Shown one piece after another: positions 11,593 through 23,981 of a stretch of DNA of 64,000 bases. Within the stretch, counting starts at the first letter, position 1. Each line of letters opens with the position of its first letter. Under the pieces are notes generated by a model. That model was not told where the DNA came from and searched no databases. It saw only the letters and a program-made list of their open reading frames with translations. Both the position numbers and the translations under genes were made by a program. The stretch comes from Cymbidium sinense. Its lineage: Eukaryota; Streptophyta; Magnoliopsida; Asparagales; Orchidaceae. The stretch spans positions 10,564,976 through 10,628,975 of the forward strand of contig CM038215.1 in NCBI GenBank assembly GCA_021442155.1, read 5' to 3'.

Positions 11593-13703
11593 AAACTATT
11601 ACAATATTAAATAAAGAGAAGCAAAAGAAAAACCAAATCAATAACAGCAGAAGATCCTTATGAGCAACAACAAAATCCACTTGATTTCTTTGATAATAGC
11701 AAAATCCACCGGCTAGACTGCCAAACTATATAAGAAATCTACAACATTCTAAGGAAAGGATGAGTACAATTAAGTAGGCATAAAGAGAAAGAGCAAAGAA
11801 AAGGCTCAGGCTCAGTCATAATCATGTCAAGGAGCAACACTATATGTAAGCATCCAAACTTTAGAAGAAGGGTTACAATTATATATAGTGCTACCAGCCA
11901 AAACAAGAAATAGAGGGAAGCATTAGGGCCATCGTAGCCAACATACCTCATGTAGGTAGTCATCCAGAGATCAACATCCAACAATGTTGCAAAGTCTTCT
12001 AACCAGCAAATAGAACATCCAAGCACAAAGCTACCAAAACAACCAAGCCTAGTAAGGCAAACCAAGAGCCATCCATCAGGGATAACATCAATATAGTAGG
12101 AAAACCACTAAAACAAACACCAAAAGGGAGGAGAAATACCAAAAAAAGCAAGCATCATTAACAAGGATAACAACATAGTGTAGAAAAGATAGGCCTAAAG
12201 CCAAAGAACAATCCCAAGATTGTCCCCAAAGCAACCACAAAATAACACCAAAATAGAGGGGACAACTAACACCAACAACAGCCACCAATCCAATCGAGGC
12301 AGAGGATAACTCATGCAGATAAGAAAAAGATAAAAGGGTGAGCCACACCTCCACCAAGAAAAATAAAAGAAAGACCAAAGGAGAATCTAGCAAGGCTACC
12401 ACCAAGAATAGCCAGTGTAACAATAGAACCACTACCACAAACTAAGAGGCCGGTATTAGGAAACAAGTAGAACAAAATACACCTGAAAGAGGTAATACCC
12501 ACAACCAAGATAAAATCTATGACACCAAACCAAGTCACCAACACCCAAGGCAAAACAACAGCCACTAACTAGGCAACTCGAAATGACAATAAACCAAAAA
12601 CCAAGACAAAAATAACCACAATAGCTCACTAGCAATAAAACAAAAGTAAACAGCCAATAAGGCCACCCAACCCACCAATAAACAACATTTATTATAGGAG
12701 AAAGTAAATCCATAGCTAAGCTACCACCCAAAAAGGAAAAGAGCAAAAGAAAGGCAGTTGCAGCCAACAAAGGAAGGCCATTACAGGAAGAGGCTAAAAA
12801 CATAACCAAAAGAATCAAACCAAAATCGATGAAACTCATCACTAAGCTCTAATCAACAAAATAGAAAAAATAATAGCCAACAAATAGCCTCGACTAGGCC
12901 AAATCCAAACCAAAAATAAACCACCAACAACCCCCTAGATCTGCCACGGCCAAACAAGGTAAAAGTAACAAACACAGCCACCCAGTCAACCAACTCAGTC
13001 AACCAACACAACTAATCAACTCAGCCAGCCAACAAAGCCACCCAACTAACCACTACAATAGCAGAAGATTCAACTCAGATAAGGAAGCAACCAGCCAAGA
13101 TATGAGGCAATCCTCATTCAGAGGGAAAGATTGATTGCAGGCATAGCCACAACCCAATTGGAGGCCACCAAAAATAACCAAGAAATAGTTGGTAATCACC
13201 CAGCTAGGCAAACAACCAAGGAAAGGCAAGCCTAAGTGGACCACCAACAGCAAACCAGGGAAGAAAGGAACCTGGTCGAAGCAAAATAAGGTCCCTTCTA
13301 GACCCTAAAGCATAAACAACCACCACTAAAGAGAAAATAAGAAGGCAATAACCATAAAACATCAAGCTTCAAGCCACAAGATAGAGGGAACCACCAATAA
13401 TTAGTAGCCATCAAGCCAAAATAGAAAAGGAAAGTAGCAACCACCAAAAATTCCAACACTAAGATAGAAATGAAAAGACTAACAATAGTTTTCAAGAAAA
13501 CACTACCCAAGACAACCAGGCAGTGGGTAGAAATAAACAGCAACATCCACCAAACAAGGTAGCACTCATAGAAAATGAGGTTAGCCAAGACCCTAAAGAA
13601 GAATAACATGGAGCAATCCTAATATGGGAAAGCACAAAAACAACAATCAATAAAAAGGCTCAAAGAAAACACCATAGCCAAAGACCAAAAAAAATGCCAC
13701 AAA
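11593..13703 (-). other. LINE-B 3' untranslated region, T/G-rich
   Basis: This lies between the ORF2 stop (TAA at 13704-13706 on minus) and the 3' stem-loop. On minus it is T- and G-rich, so long open frames appear (for example at 12088-12438, 12456-12842 and 13298-13609). They would encode Leu/Trp/Phe/Val-rich membrane-like peptides. The frames overlap one another and are not kept in the matching parts of LINE-C, LINE-D and LINE-E. I read them as effects of composition and not as genes. Confidence 0.7.
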
Positions 13704-14422
13704 TTAAAGAATGAAGTAAGGCAGTCCAGAGCTATCCAGATTAACCAAGCCTCTCAGTAGCTTAGGTAAGTTTTGATTATCTAATATAGTGAGCTCATTT
13801 AATTCAGCACCCAAATTGGCTAGGAAATCCGCACAAGCATTACCTTCATGAAGAATATGAGAAATTTTGTGGCAAACTTAAGAGAGGAGGGTTTTAGTGT
13901 GATTAAAGAGATAAAATAAGTCAGCATTCCTCAATTTATTAGAAGTGAGCATATCAAGTAAAACAAGAGTGTCAACTTCAATCGAAATATTAAAGATTCC
14001 TTTGTTCAAAAAAATATCAATAGTTTTATTAACATCCATAAGCTCAGCATAAATAACAAACCATGCTTTGAGGGAATAAGCAAAAGCACAAATGTCAGTA
14101 CCTTTGGAATCCTTAATAATATCACCACAACCATATTTATTAGGTGAACCATCAATATTGATTTAAATAAAGTTCTCATTAGGTTTGATCTAATGGATAA
14201 TCCTAACAGCCTTATTGAAAGAAATATTTGGCAGAATGAGACCCAATTTTTTAGCCACAAATTTGTAACCTCTAAAATGGATGTCACTAATTAAATCATC
14301 ATTAAACGAAGCATGAATTTTTTCTTTAGTTCTAGCCAAGATCCTTTTATGATTCATAAGAATACCATGATATTTAGCATCATTTCTATCCATCCAAATG
14401 AACCAAATAAAGGTAATAGCAA
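13704..14422 (-). pseudogene. LINE-B ORF2 C-terminal remnant (RNase H)
   Basis: On minus, from 14400 downward, it reads WMDRNDAKYHGI, then HFRGYKFVAKKLG, the RNase H blocks, and ends with NACADFLANLGAELNELT (near 13800-13845) and LPYFIL followed by TAA at 13704-13706. The last Asp of the RNase H active site (the D in ACADF) is kept. Upstream parts (zf-RVT and RT) are missing because of the break at 14422. Several frameshifts are present. Confidence 0.85.
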
Positions 14423-15784
14423 GGGGTTGCTAAACCTTTTAATTATCTTTATTTAATGCATAGGCTTTATGTGAGGTTATGAATTATTTAAAACTTTAGT
14501 TATGAGTTGTAGTAGGGTAAAAGATTTATTTTTCCCTATGAGCCCAATTGCATCGAGGCCACATATTCAAACTTAAATCATTTAAAAAACTAAGAAAAGT
14601 ATGCCATTTCTAGTAAACATCCTAAATAAATCTCTAACCAATTTCTATAACTATCATGAAAGAATAAAAGGCTAATGCGATTGTACCTCCGTACACCCCG
14701 AAGAGAAAAGATGGGTAGCTGAGTTCTACCCTTATACAACCCAAAATTACAAAATAATAATTATAATTTATAATGAACTAATGCTATGGGCAGTATTCAT
14801 TCTTGATTCTTCATGTCTTTATTTCTTTCCTTTGATTTAATTTGCTCCACTTCAAAGACATCACATGGCCTCCTAGGACAAAGCCTTCTAGCTAATGCTC
14901 ACCTTATCCCCATAGCAATAATCCTAATTTCTAATTGTAAAATTATATTAAGAATAAGAAAAGTAAACCTAACTACACCTACAAAATAGAGGTTAGTTAA
15001 ACATACATATAATCTTAAGTAGTTATATCAATATGAACTACACATGGGTAACCAGCCCACTTGGATTATGGTTAGGGGCTTAAGAAACCTATAAAGCGAG
15101 AATTTATATTTATTTTTAAGCATCCCCTTAAACATAATCACCTATAAAAAATATGATTAGGCTAATCATGTCCTACCATCCAGTCTACGATGCATACACC
15201 CTAACATCCAGTCTACAATAATACATCACAAACCAAAATATACATCATACCAAGCACCACCCTAACATAAAGGTAGAAGTAGTGACTTAATTCTAATGTG
15301 TGTGTTAAGGCTTGTGTGGTATGTCTTGCTAGGCATTAGAGTTGTAGTTCTCTAAGTTTAGAAAGATTTAATTTAACATGAATGGTTAGTTTCAAATAAT
15401 GTTCTTTAATTGATTTAAGAATTTTAATTTGTGTTTTCTGTTGTTTCATTTGATTACACTTAACAACTAAGTGTTATAAAAAGAAGAAAAGAGGATTGCC
15501 CTCTTTCATCCCTACCTTAAGCCAATTTCTAAAGCATGTAAATTTGATTTAGTTCTCTTTAGTGAATGGCTTATTATAAATTTTAACTTAATCCTAAGAT
15601 TAGGCTCACTTTAAATAATCTTATTTAATAGTAAAGGTATCTTAAGATTAATTCAATTGAATTACTATCACATGGCCAATGTTCAATAATTCCTTTCCAT
15701 CACATGTAACATGCATATGATATTAATCCTAAATATACCTACACATACAATATGTTTTAGCATACTTAGATGATGAACATAGAT

Positions 15785-16855
15785 GTGTATATTTGTAGAA
15801 AAAGAGATTTTAATTCATTAGCTAAATGCACATACAAGTGTATCACAGTTTTAAGTAGATACTTTGTCATTGTTAAAATAGGGGAATGAGGTAAAGACCT
15901 CCTTGGGGCTACTTAAAGCCTCGCATCCCAGGAGTCCAGATTAGATATACCCACTATTCTTGAATACACATGAATGTACAAATGACTACAAGAATGGAAA
16001 ATCATGCACAAGTTGTATTTCTTTCAATTGAATTATTTATACAAGTGAGCTAAAGTTAAAAAGGAGATATTCATTCATTAGCTAAAGGCATATACAAGTG
16101 TATAAAAGTTTTAAGTGGATACTTCTCCCTTGTTAAATTAAGGGAGTGAGGTAAAAACCTCCTTGGGGCTACTTAAAGCCTTGCATCTCCAGAATTTCTA
16201 GACTAGATATACCCACTATTTTTGAATACACATGAATGTACAAGTGACTACAAGAATGGAAAATCATGCAAAAGTTGTATTTCTTTCAATTGAATTATTT
16301 ATACATGTGAGCTAAAGTTGAAAAGAAGATGTTCATTCATGAGCTAAATGCACATACAAGTGTATAAAAGTTTTAAGTGGATACATCACCTTTGTTAAAC
16401 CAGGGGAGTGAGGTAAAGACCTCCTTGGGGCTACTTAAAGCCCTGCATCCCGAATGTCTAGACTAGACATACCACTATTCTTGAATACACATGAATGTAC
16501 ATGTGACTACAAGCATTGAAAATCATGCAAAAGTTGTATTTCTTTCAATTAAATTATTTATACATGTGAGCTAAAGTTGAAAGGAGATTTTCATTCATTA
16601 GCTAAATGCACATTCAAATATTTAAAAGTTTTAAGCAGATACTTCACCGTTGTTATACCAGGGGAGTGAGGTAAAGACCTCCTTGGGACTACTTAAAGCC
16701 TTATGTCTTTGGAATGTCCAGACTGGATATATCCACTATTCTTCAATACACATGAATGTACAAGTGACTACAAGAATGAAAAATCAAGCAAAAGTTATAC
16801 TTCTTTCAATTGAATTATTTATACATGTGAGCTGAAGTTCTATCTAAATTCTATA
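15785..16855. repeat. Four-copy tandem repeat, period about 260 bp
   Basis: The block GAGGTAAAGACCTCCTTGGG starts at 15888, 16148 (one change), 16410 and 16668 (one change near its end), giving periods of 260, 262 and 258. Each unit also holds GGCTACTTAAAGCC (one copy reads GACTACTTAAAGCC), TTGAATACACATGAATGTAC and TGTATTTCTTTCAATTGAAT. The units differ by scattered point changes. The GAGGTAAAGACCTC core is a near-palindrome. An open frame at 16650-16835 is just a unit of this repeat. Confidence 0.93.
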
Positions 16856-18023
16856 ATAGAAATACATTGGAATGAATTCAAACAAATATTGTGTGATTTT
16901 CAAATGGACTATACACTTGTTAACATTCAAACTTTATGTAAATCCATATAGACTAAAGAAAAAGAACTCCATATCACATGTTCTAAACCATAGACACATG
17001 CAAGCTTATAAATATTTATAATTATTATCTATCCAAATGTTGTAGTTTACTTATAAACTTTAGAAAATAACTTTGATTTAATGGTGATAATAGCCACACT
17101 TATATTAAATTTATTCAACACATGCAAGCTTGACATTAAAGGAACCATTAAATTTAGATAATTCGCAAAAGATAAATTCATGAATCAAATGACATACAAT
17201 ATTTAAAATGATTGGAGAGGAATAACATAACATAAACACATGATTTCGTTCAATTAAATTAATTCCTTAGGACAATCATATAAAATAAAAATATTTCAGG
17301 TGAACTAAAGTTTCTTATGTCACTTTTACTTTTATGTTTAGATTTGATTTAATGAATTGAAGGAAAGTTTGTTGATCCTAACCCATTCCCATGTTTGTGA
17401 ATTGATTTGGTTTAATAAAATGTAATTAAGTGGATTTTAAGGATTAATTAGGTTGTAATATGCATTAAATCCACTAATTAACCATTACATATGTTACCTT
17501 AAACTAATTAATTAAATAATTATGAGCCAACATGATATGCATGGAAAATAACTTTCAATGATCCTAAGAAATGATTATGATAATGCAATTAGCTCACAAT
17601 TATTGATTAATTAGACTAAGGAACTTAATTAATTACTTTTATGATTTTCCAACACATATGGGTAAATCATAATTTCATGAACTCTCTTTAGACTATTAAA
17701 CACCTAAAGATCTACCCATGAATTAATTAATGAAGATCCGATATGATTGTAATTTTAATTTGATTAATGGATGTTGCTTGGGTCAGCTAGGCTTCACTTG
17801 GTTGAGAGGAAGAGATGGACAAGAGGGAGAGTTTGCTTTCAACTTTATGTCTAGCGAGAGAGGTGCTGAGAGAATTTTTATTTTTTAGTTTTTTAGAGCC
17901 AGATGGGATGAGAGAGCCGCTCTCAAGTGAAGTAGGAATGAGAGGGCTTCAGCTTCTCTTTCCCTGAAGGGAGATGATAAAAAGATGGGGCCTCATTTTT
18001 TTAGTGTGTCGTGTTTTCTGCTG

Positions 18024-18025
<2 letters not shown>

Positions 18026-18058
<33 letters not shown>
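18026..18058. repeat. (GA)n microsatellite
   Basis: Perfect AG dinucleotide run of about 33 bases. Confidence 0.95.
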
Positions 18059-18064
<6 letters not shown>

Positions 18065-18467
18065 CTTTGTCATAGATGCATCAACTTCTCCCACATTCCC
18101 TCTTTTTATTTCTTTATTTTTGCTATTTTATGCATTGTCATGATCACATAAATTAGCAAGGAGTAGGTCATTTAATAGTTTGTCTTTTCACATTTTTTTA
18201 AAATTTGGTGAAATGTTATTTTTTTTTAAAATAAATGATTTTAAAAGTTTTACATAATTTTAATAGCTTTAGTAAATAATTGAATGAAATTATATAAGTT
18301 ATGTGTATAAAAATAGATAATTTTAATTATGATTAATAATTGTTCATAATATGGATTCAAATTTGATAAATTAATTATTTTGATTTAATGCTTAATATAT
18401 TATATATACCATTTATTTTAGTTTTTAATTTTGAATAAATTTTGTTTGATGTTTAGAACTGGTTTAA

Positions 18468-18468
<1 letters not shown>

Positions 18469-18503
<35 letters not shown>
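18469..18503. repeat. (CT)n microsatellite
   Basis: CT dinucleotide run with one TTT break; followed 80 bases later by a TA run at 18584-18606. Confidence 0.93.
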
Positions 18504-18506
<3 letters not shown>

Positions 18507-19299
18507 TTTTGTAGTTCATTTTAGATTTCAAATGGATTGTGTATATTGAATTAAAATTTGTTGTTTGTTATTATTATTTTCTTATTATATATATATATAT
18601 ATATATTAGTTACTTAACATTCAAATCATGATTTGATCTAATTTAGAATTAAACTTGACTAAAATAGCATTTGATTTTGAATTGTAATATGAATGATTTA
18701 CTTGATGGTTTTGATTGTGATTTCAGGTAGAACTTGGAATGATGATTGAAGGATTGATTGATTTTAGGTAGAGCTTGGCTAAGTCCATGAAATTCTCTTA
18801 AGAGTGAGGATTTGGATTTGATTTGATTTGGATTTAGGTTTGGATCATGATTTGAAGTTAAGTTTGAGTTTGAATTTGATAAATTGATTGAATGGTTGAA
18901 TTTATCTTTGAGACAATCAATTGAATTTGGATTGATTTGGATTTGGCTAAGGCTAGTCCATAAGATAAATCATAAGGCTTAGAAAGGATTTTGATTTTGG
19001 ATTTAATCATGGGCTTCAATCATTTGATTTGGATTTGAATTTGGTTTTTTTATATTTGAATTGAATTTGATGTTTTATTTGAGAAGGTGAACACAGGTTG
19101 AATTTAGGCTATAGAGTAGATGAGTCTCTTTAATCCCTAAGGCATATCCTAATCCTACGATTAACCCTTCTAAGTCTCTAGGTTTAGGTTAAGTGTTCAC
19201 CTAATCACTAGAAGTGTCTTATGACTAAGGAAGTCTTAGTGTCTAGAAGATCCTTAGGTCTAAGAAGGAGAGGTTGAGAACTTACTTTAAAAGTGAGGT

Positions 19300-20045
19300 C
19301 AACATTAATATGTTGAATCCACATGTTCTGAAATCTAAAAGGAGAGAAATTCTTTAATCTATTAGAATTATTTTTAATAGAAACCAAAAGAAGAGCATGC
19401 TCAGATAAGGTTATGCTTAAATGATCTATAGAAGTAATAGGCCATTGAGTAATCCAGTGAGTATTAAAAAGAATTCGGTCTAACCTTTGCCAAAGTTTGG
19501 AGTTTTGCCAAGTTTAATTATTACCGTTAAAACTAATATTATTCAAATTACAATCAAGGATCATATTGGAAAATTCTTCCATGGAATGAATATTAGGAGA
19601 GCAACCATGACTTCATTCAGAAGAGAACAAAATAGTTTTGAAATCATAACCAAAAAACCAAGGTTTATTGAAAGAGGTGGCAAAATTAGTCAAGTTATCC
19701 CAAAGAAGGATTCTACCAGATCTATTACAATATGCATAAAGAAAAGAGCCCAAAACACAATAACCACCATAAGAGATTTGAGCATTGACAACTTGATGAA
19801 AATCATCAAGAATAGAAATGTCTATAAAGTTATTCCAAAAACACCAAATCTTATTACTAACATTAGAAAAAATTTTATTGAAATCGATCATTCTAACAAC
19901 ATGGTTAATTTTATTAGCATGAATAAGTGGTTCAAGAATAAAAAGTATGGAAATATTATGGATACGATAAAGATTTCTAATATGGTTACAAATAGAAAGG
20001 GTATCAATCCCTCAAATATTCAAAACTAAAATAAATTAAACATAA
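19300..20045 (-). pseudogene. LINE-B ORF2 N-terminal remnant (endonuclease)
   Basis: On minus it reads VVNAQISYGGYCVLGSF, SGRILLWDNLTNF and then FFGYDFKTILF, where LINE-A has FVGGDFNAI. The Gly-Asp-Phe-Asn motif of the endonuclease is damaged here, with GG to GY and N to K. A 180-codon open frame on plus (19487-20029) overlaps it; this is the antisense shadow of the endonuclease. Confidence 0.8.
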
Positions 20046-20109
20046 ACAAAAGAAAAGGCGAGGGGGAGTAAAAGTTAATTGAGAGAGAGGGAGGCCACAA
20101 CAGCTTTAG

Positions 20110-21127
20110 TGTTTTATAGCAATTTAGGAGGAAAAATTTTAACATTTCTTTTCTCTTTCAAATATAAAGTTTGGAAGCCATTTTCCTTGCTCTTTAAGTC
20201 ACCATCCAAAAAATATTTAACAACATTAGTCATAGATTTAGGAGAAATCTCATGATGAGAAGTGAATTCTCTTTCTTCCAAAACACTAGAATTTATTAAA
20301 GACAAATGAGCTTTAGGAATAATAAGGGAGGGAACAAAAACTGATTTATTAAGAAGGCAAGTGGGAACACCAAACCCTTTCTCATCATTAGCCAAATTAT
20401 TAGATAAAAGCAAATCTTTTTGAGAAGCTAAATCATCCTGAATTTGGAATATGGAATTAGGTTTATCAACCTGATTGTCATGAAGTATTAAAGCCATATT
20501 CACCATTGAATTAGAATGATGCATAATATTAAATTTCTCATTTATGTTCTCCATTAAAGCTTTATTTTTATCTATCAAAGCCAATGATGCAAGGATCAAA
20601 ACAGAGGAAATAGAATCTTCATTCAAAAGTTTGTAAAAGCTATTATTGTTCACATTAGAAGCCTTTAATTGCTTAGAAGAAGTGAAAGGTAAATTATCCT
20701 TATTTCGAACATTGAAAGAATCCTTTTTTCCAAAGTAGTTTTTTGATATTTAATAATAGTCGGCCTATGGTTAGGAATAGAAGTTACCTTAATAAGAATT
20801 TTCTTTTTTAGGAGAGTATGAAGAATGAAACATCCAGAATTATCATGGCCATTGATTTTGTAGTGGGAACAAAGATAGGAAATGTTGAAATTCAATTTTG
20901 TGCATGTAACCATAATTTTTAGATCCCAACTACATTTCTTTGGGGTGTTTCTTAGTAATGTCCAATTCAATGATTCTAGCCACTAAAGGATGATATTTCA
21001 TAGTCATTTCTAATCACTTTGAAATGACCGACCAAATAAAGCACCCATAACAAAAGGAATTAATGGTTAATGAAATGGATTTGCATAATAGGGAGAGAAA
21101 TCAAAACCAGAATGATTGGAAATAAAA
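20110..21127 (-). pseudogene. LINE-B ORF1 remnant with a broken CCHC knuckle
   Basis: An open frame of 179 codons (20114-20653) covers the Asn/Ser/Leu-rich C-terminal region of ORF1 and is similar to LINE-A 4515-5075. The knuckle near 20850-20890 reads CSHYKINGHDNSGC, so the second Cys is changed to Tyr. The DUF4283-like region is cut off at 21127 after the part equivalent to EESPII in LINE-A. Confidence 0.8.
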
Positions 21128-22473
21128 GTTTAGGGTTTAGGGTTAGGATTTAGGGTTTAGGGTTAGAGTTTCAGGTTTAGAGTTTAGGGTTTAGGCTTTA
21201 GGGTTTATGGTTTAGGGTTTAGGGTTTAGGTTTTAGGGTTTATGGTTTTAGGGTTTAGGGTTTATGGTTTAGGGTTTAGGTTTGGGTTTAGGGTTTAGGG
21301 TTTAAGGTTTAGGGTTTATGGTTTAGGGTTTTAGAGTTGAGTTTAGTGTTTAGGGTTTAGGGTTTTAACATTCTGATATAGTGTTTAGGGTTTAGGTTTA
21401 TTTTCGATTTAGGTTTAGGGTTTAGGTTTGTAGCTTTAGGGTTTAGGGTTGTAAGTTTAGGGTTTAGTTGTGGGTTTAAGGTTTAAGGTTTAGGATTTAC
21501 GATTTAGGGTTTAGGTTTTATTATTTAGGGTTTAAGTTTTTTTCTTTAAAGTAAATTGGTAGGTTTAGGTTTATTTAATTTACTTAGTTTATTTTTTATT
21601 TATTTTAGTTTATTTTATTTTTTTTTTTTTTAATTAGGTTTATTTTTATTTAGTTTAGTTTATTTATTTTAGGTTTATTTATTTTTGTTTAGGTTTCTAT
21701 TTTAGTTTATTCTTTAGGCTTAGTTTAAGTTTAGGTTTAGGTTTTATTTTAGTTTTATTTTTATTTTATTTTTTAGATTTTATTTTTTATTTTTATATTT
21801 AGGTTTAGGTTTTTATTTTATTTTTTAAGTATATTTTATTTTTATTTTAAGTTTAGTTTTATTTTATTTTGGTTTTCTATTTTTAGGTTTATTTTATTTT
21901 TTTAGTTTAGTTTAGGTTTTTATTTATTTTATTTTAGTTTAGTTTTTATTTTTTATTTTACTTTAAAGTTTAAGTTCAGGTTTAGGTTTAAGTTTAGGCT
22001 TAGGATGTAGTTTAGGTTTCTATTTTATTATATTTTTTAAAATTTTATGTAAGTTGAGGTTTTTTTATTTATTTTATCTTTAGGTTTTATTTGGGTTAGG
22101 TTTAGGTTTTTAGGTTTTAGGGTTTAAGGTTTAGGGTTTAGGGTTTAGGGTTTGGGGTTTAGGGTTTATGGTTTAGGGTTGTAAGTTTTTGGATTTAGGG
22201 TTTAAGGTTTAGGGTTTAGAGTTTTAGGCTTTAAGGTTTAGGGTTTAGGGTTTAGGGTTATTTTTGTTTTTTTTTTTGGTTAGGGTTTAGGGTTTGGGGT
22301 GTTTAGGGTTATATGGTTTAGTGTTTAGGGTTTAAGGTTTAGGTTTTAGGTTTAGGGTTTATGTTTTAATTTATGGTTTAGAGTTTCAGGTTTATGATTT
22401 AGAGTTTAGGGTTTAGGTTTTAGGTTAAGAGTTTATGTTTTAGTTTAGGATTTAAGATCTAGGGTTTAGGGTT
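21128..22473 (+). repeat. Composite telomere-like repeat unit
   Basis: TTTAGGG-rich block (21128-21530), conserved joint AAAGTAAATTGGTAGG near 21548, T-rich block to about 22090, TTTAGGG-rich block to the 3' end of GRP module 4. No gene seen. Confidence 0.9.
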
Positions 22474-22911
22474 ATTTTTAACAACAAAATCAGATTCAAC
22501 ATTTCTTCTTTTTGATTTCATCAGCCAAGTAGCACACCAAGTTTTATAAGACACAAGCGATGGCATAGATAAAAAATGAGCACACATAGAGAAAATAAAA
22601 ACTCTAAATAATTATAAGTGTCTCTACTGTAAAGGCATAGTTCCATAAGCAGCAGATCAGAATGGCCATTCTTTAGTTTTTCCAATTCCCATTAGAACCT
22701 CCCACACCTCTCGAGTAGCTGAATCCATAATCAAGTCTCTGATCTCTCCCTCCATGACCACCACTGATGTAAACTCTGTCGCTCATCCCACCTCCATAAC
22801 TACCACCTTCATATCCACCAACACCTCCAGATCCCCCTCCACCATTGTGATAACTCCCCATCTAGAGTTGGTTCTGTGATGTTCACTGATCAAGGTTGCC
22901 CATTCTTAGGG
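22474..22911 (-). pseudogene. GRP module 4: 5'-truncated glycine-rich RNA-binding protein fragment with intact tail
   Basis: The glycine-rich tail is open here for 62 codons (22673-22861). It reads GGGGSGGVGGYEGGSYGGG, then SGGHGGRDQRLDYG, and ends in GNWKN with TAA at 22673-22675. A GNWRN/GNWKN-like end is common in plant GRPs, so this copy shows where the ancestral protein ended. The RRM end is damaged: NIT is followed by EPTLDG instead of VNQAQSR. The 3' UTR runs to about 22474. No start codon in context. Confidence 0.87.
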
Positions 22912-23981
22912 TTTAGGTTTCAATTTAGATTTATTAGCTTTTAGGTTTTAGGTTTATTTTTTTATTTATTTAGTTACTTTAGGTTTATGTTTAGGGTTTA
23001 TGGTTCAGGGTTTATGGTTTAGGATTTTGGGTTTTAGGGTTTAGGGTTTAGGGTTTAGGGTTTAAGGGTTCAACATTTAGAGTTAGGGTTTAGGGTTTAA
23101 GGTTTAGGTTAGCTTAGGGTTTAGGGTTAGTTTAAGGTTTAGGTTTAAGTTAGGGTTTAGGTTTAGTTTTAGGTTTAAGTTTAGGTTTAAGTTTAGGTTT
23201 AGGTTTTTTAGGGTTTAGGGTTTAAGATTTATGATTTAGCATTTAGGATTTAGGGTTGTAGGATTTAGGGTTTAGGGTTTAGAGTTGTAGGGTTTAAGTT
23301 TTGGTTTTAGGTTTAGGTTTTAGTTTTAGGGTTTTAGGTTTATAGTTTAGTTAGGTTTTAGGATTAGGTTTAGGGTTTAAGTTTAGTTTATAGTTTTAGG
23401 ATTTAGAGTTTTGTGTTTAGGGTTTGCAAATTTAGAGTTGAGGGTCTAAGGTTGTAGGTTTAGGGTTTAGGGTTTAGTTTTATGGTTTAAGATATAGGGT
23501 TTAAGGTTTTTAGAGTTTACGGTTTAGGGTTTAGGGGGGTTTTTTATTGATTTTTTTCTTAGATTAAGTAAGCCAATAAGTTTAGGTTTATTTAGTTTAA
23601 TTTTTATTTATCTTAATTTGTCTTATTTTTTTATTTTTATTTAGGTTTATTTTTAATTTTATTTAGTTTAGTTTATTTATATTAGGTTTATTTATTTTAG
23701 TTTAGTTATATTTTTATTTTAGTTTTTAGGTTTATGTTTTATTTGTTATTTTTTAGTTTAAGTTTCAATTTTTATTTTATTTTTTTAGGTTTAGGTTTTA
23801 TGTTTTTATTTTAGGTTTATTTTTAGGTTTTATTTTTTTAGTTTATGTTTATGTTTAGGTTTAGGTTTAGTTTATTTTTAGTTTAATTTATTTTATTTAG
23901 TTTTTATTTTAATTATTTTAGGTTTACATTATTAATTTTAAAGTTTATTTAGTTTTTTTTATATTTTATTTTAGGTTTGAT
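22912..23981 (+). repeat. Composite telomere-like repeat unit
   Basis: TTTAGGG-rich block, joint ATTAAGTAAGCCAATAAG near 23563, T-rich block to 23980. No gene seen. Confidence 0.9.

Larger units (their letters stand above)
11474..14422 (-). mobile_element. LINE-B, 3' part (3' region and end of ORF2)
   Basis: This is the 3' half of a minus-strand LINE. Its 3' end shows a T-run on plus (11474-11482, nine T) that is the poly(A) tail, and a polyadenylation-type AATAAA (plus TTTATT at 11497-11502). A long T/G-rich 3' region lies at 11483-13703 and the RNase H end of ORF2 at 13704-14422. At 14422 it breaks off inside the zf-RVT/RNase H junction, and the element resumes at 19300 with the endonuclease. 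The flank next to the T-run is AGGGTTTAGAG (11463-11473). Confidence 0.88.
14423..19299. mobile_element. 4.9-kb non-coding segment interrupting LINE-B; transposon-like, class unknown
   Basis: This segment separates two pieces of LINE-B and has no long ORF and no telomere-like repeat. Its left part (14423-15400) matches 50037-51045 over about 1 kb, starting at the shared terminus GGGGTTGCTAAA. That indicates a dispersed repeat family with a fixed end. Inside are a four-copy 260-bp tandem repeat (15785-16855), AT-rich DNA (16856-18000), short microsatellites, and a TTTGGATTTGATT-rich stretch (18720-19100). A small hairpin GGGTAG..CTACCC lies near 14713. I found no protease, integrase or transposase motif and no primer-binding site. 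A non-autonomous LTR retrotransposon is possible but not shown. Confidence 0.5.
19300..21127 (-). mobile_element. LINE-B, 5' part (endonuclease and ORF1), 5'-truncated
   Basis: Continuation of LINE-B after the 4.9-kb segment. It resumes at the sequence equivalent to 3652 in LINE-A (endonuclease C-terminal side) and runs through ORF1 to 21127, where it ends abruptly in TTTAGGG repeat inside the DUF4283-like region. Compared with LINE-A about 2.6 kb of ORF2 (most of the RT, the connection region and zf-RVT) is missing between 14422 and 19300. The interruption therefore came with a deletion, or two LINE pieces were joined. Confidence 0.83.

Noticed and set aside
12088..12842. Long open frames for Leu/Trp/Phe-rich membrane-like proteins (also 13298-13609, 40802-41233, 41656-42042, 42257-42532)
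   Set aside because: They lie in the T/G-rich 3' regions of LINEs, overlap in several frames and are not conserved between copies, so they follow from base composition.
14423..19299. A complete LTR retrotransposon
   Set aside because: No two matching LTRs, primer-binding site, polypurine tract or pol motifs could be found.
19487..20029. 180-codon open frame on plus
   Set aside because: It is antisense to the LINE-B endonuclease, and the matching plus frame in LINE-A (3781-4113) is also just a shadow.
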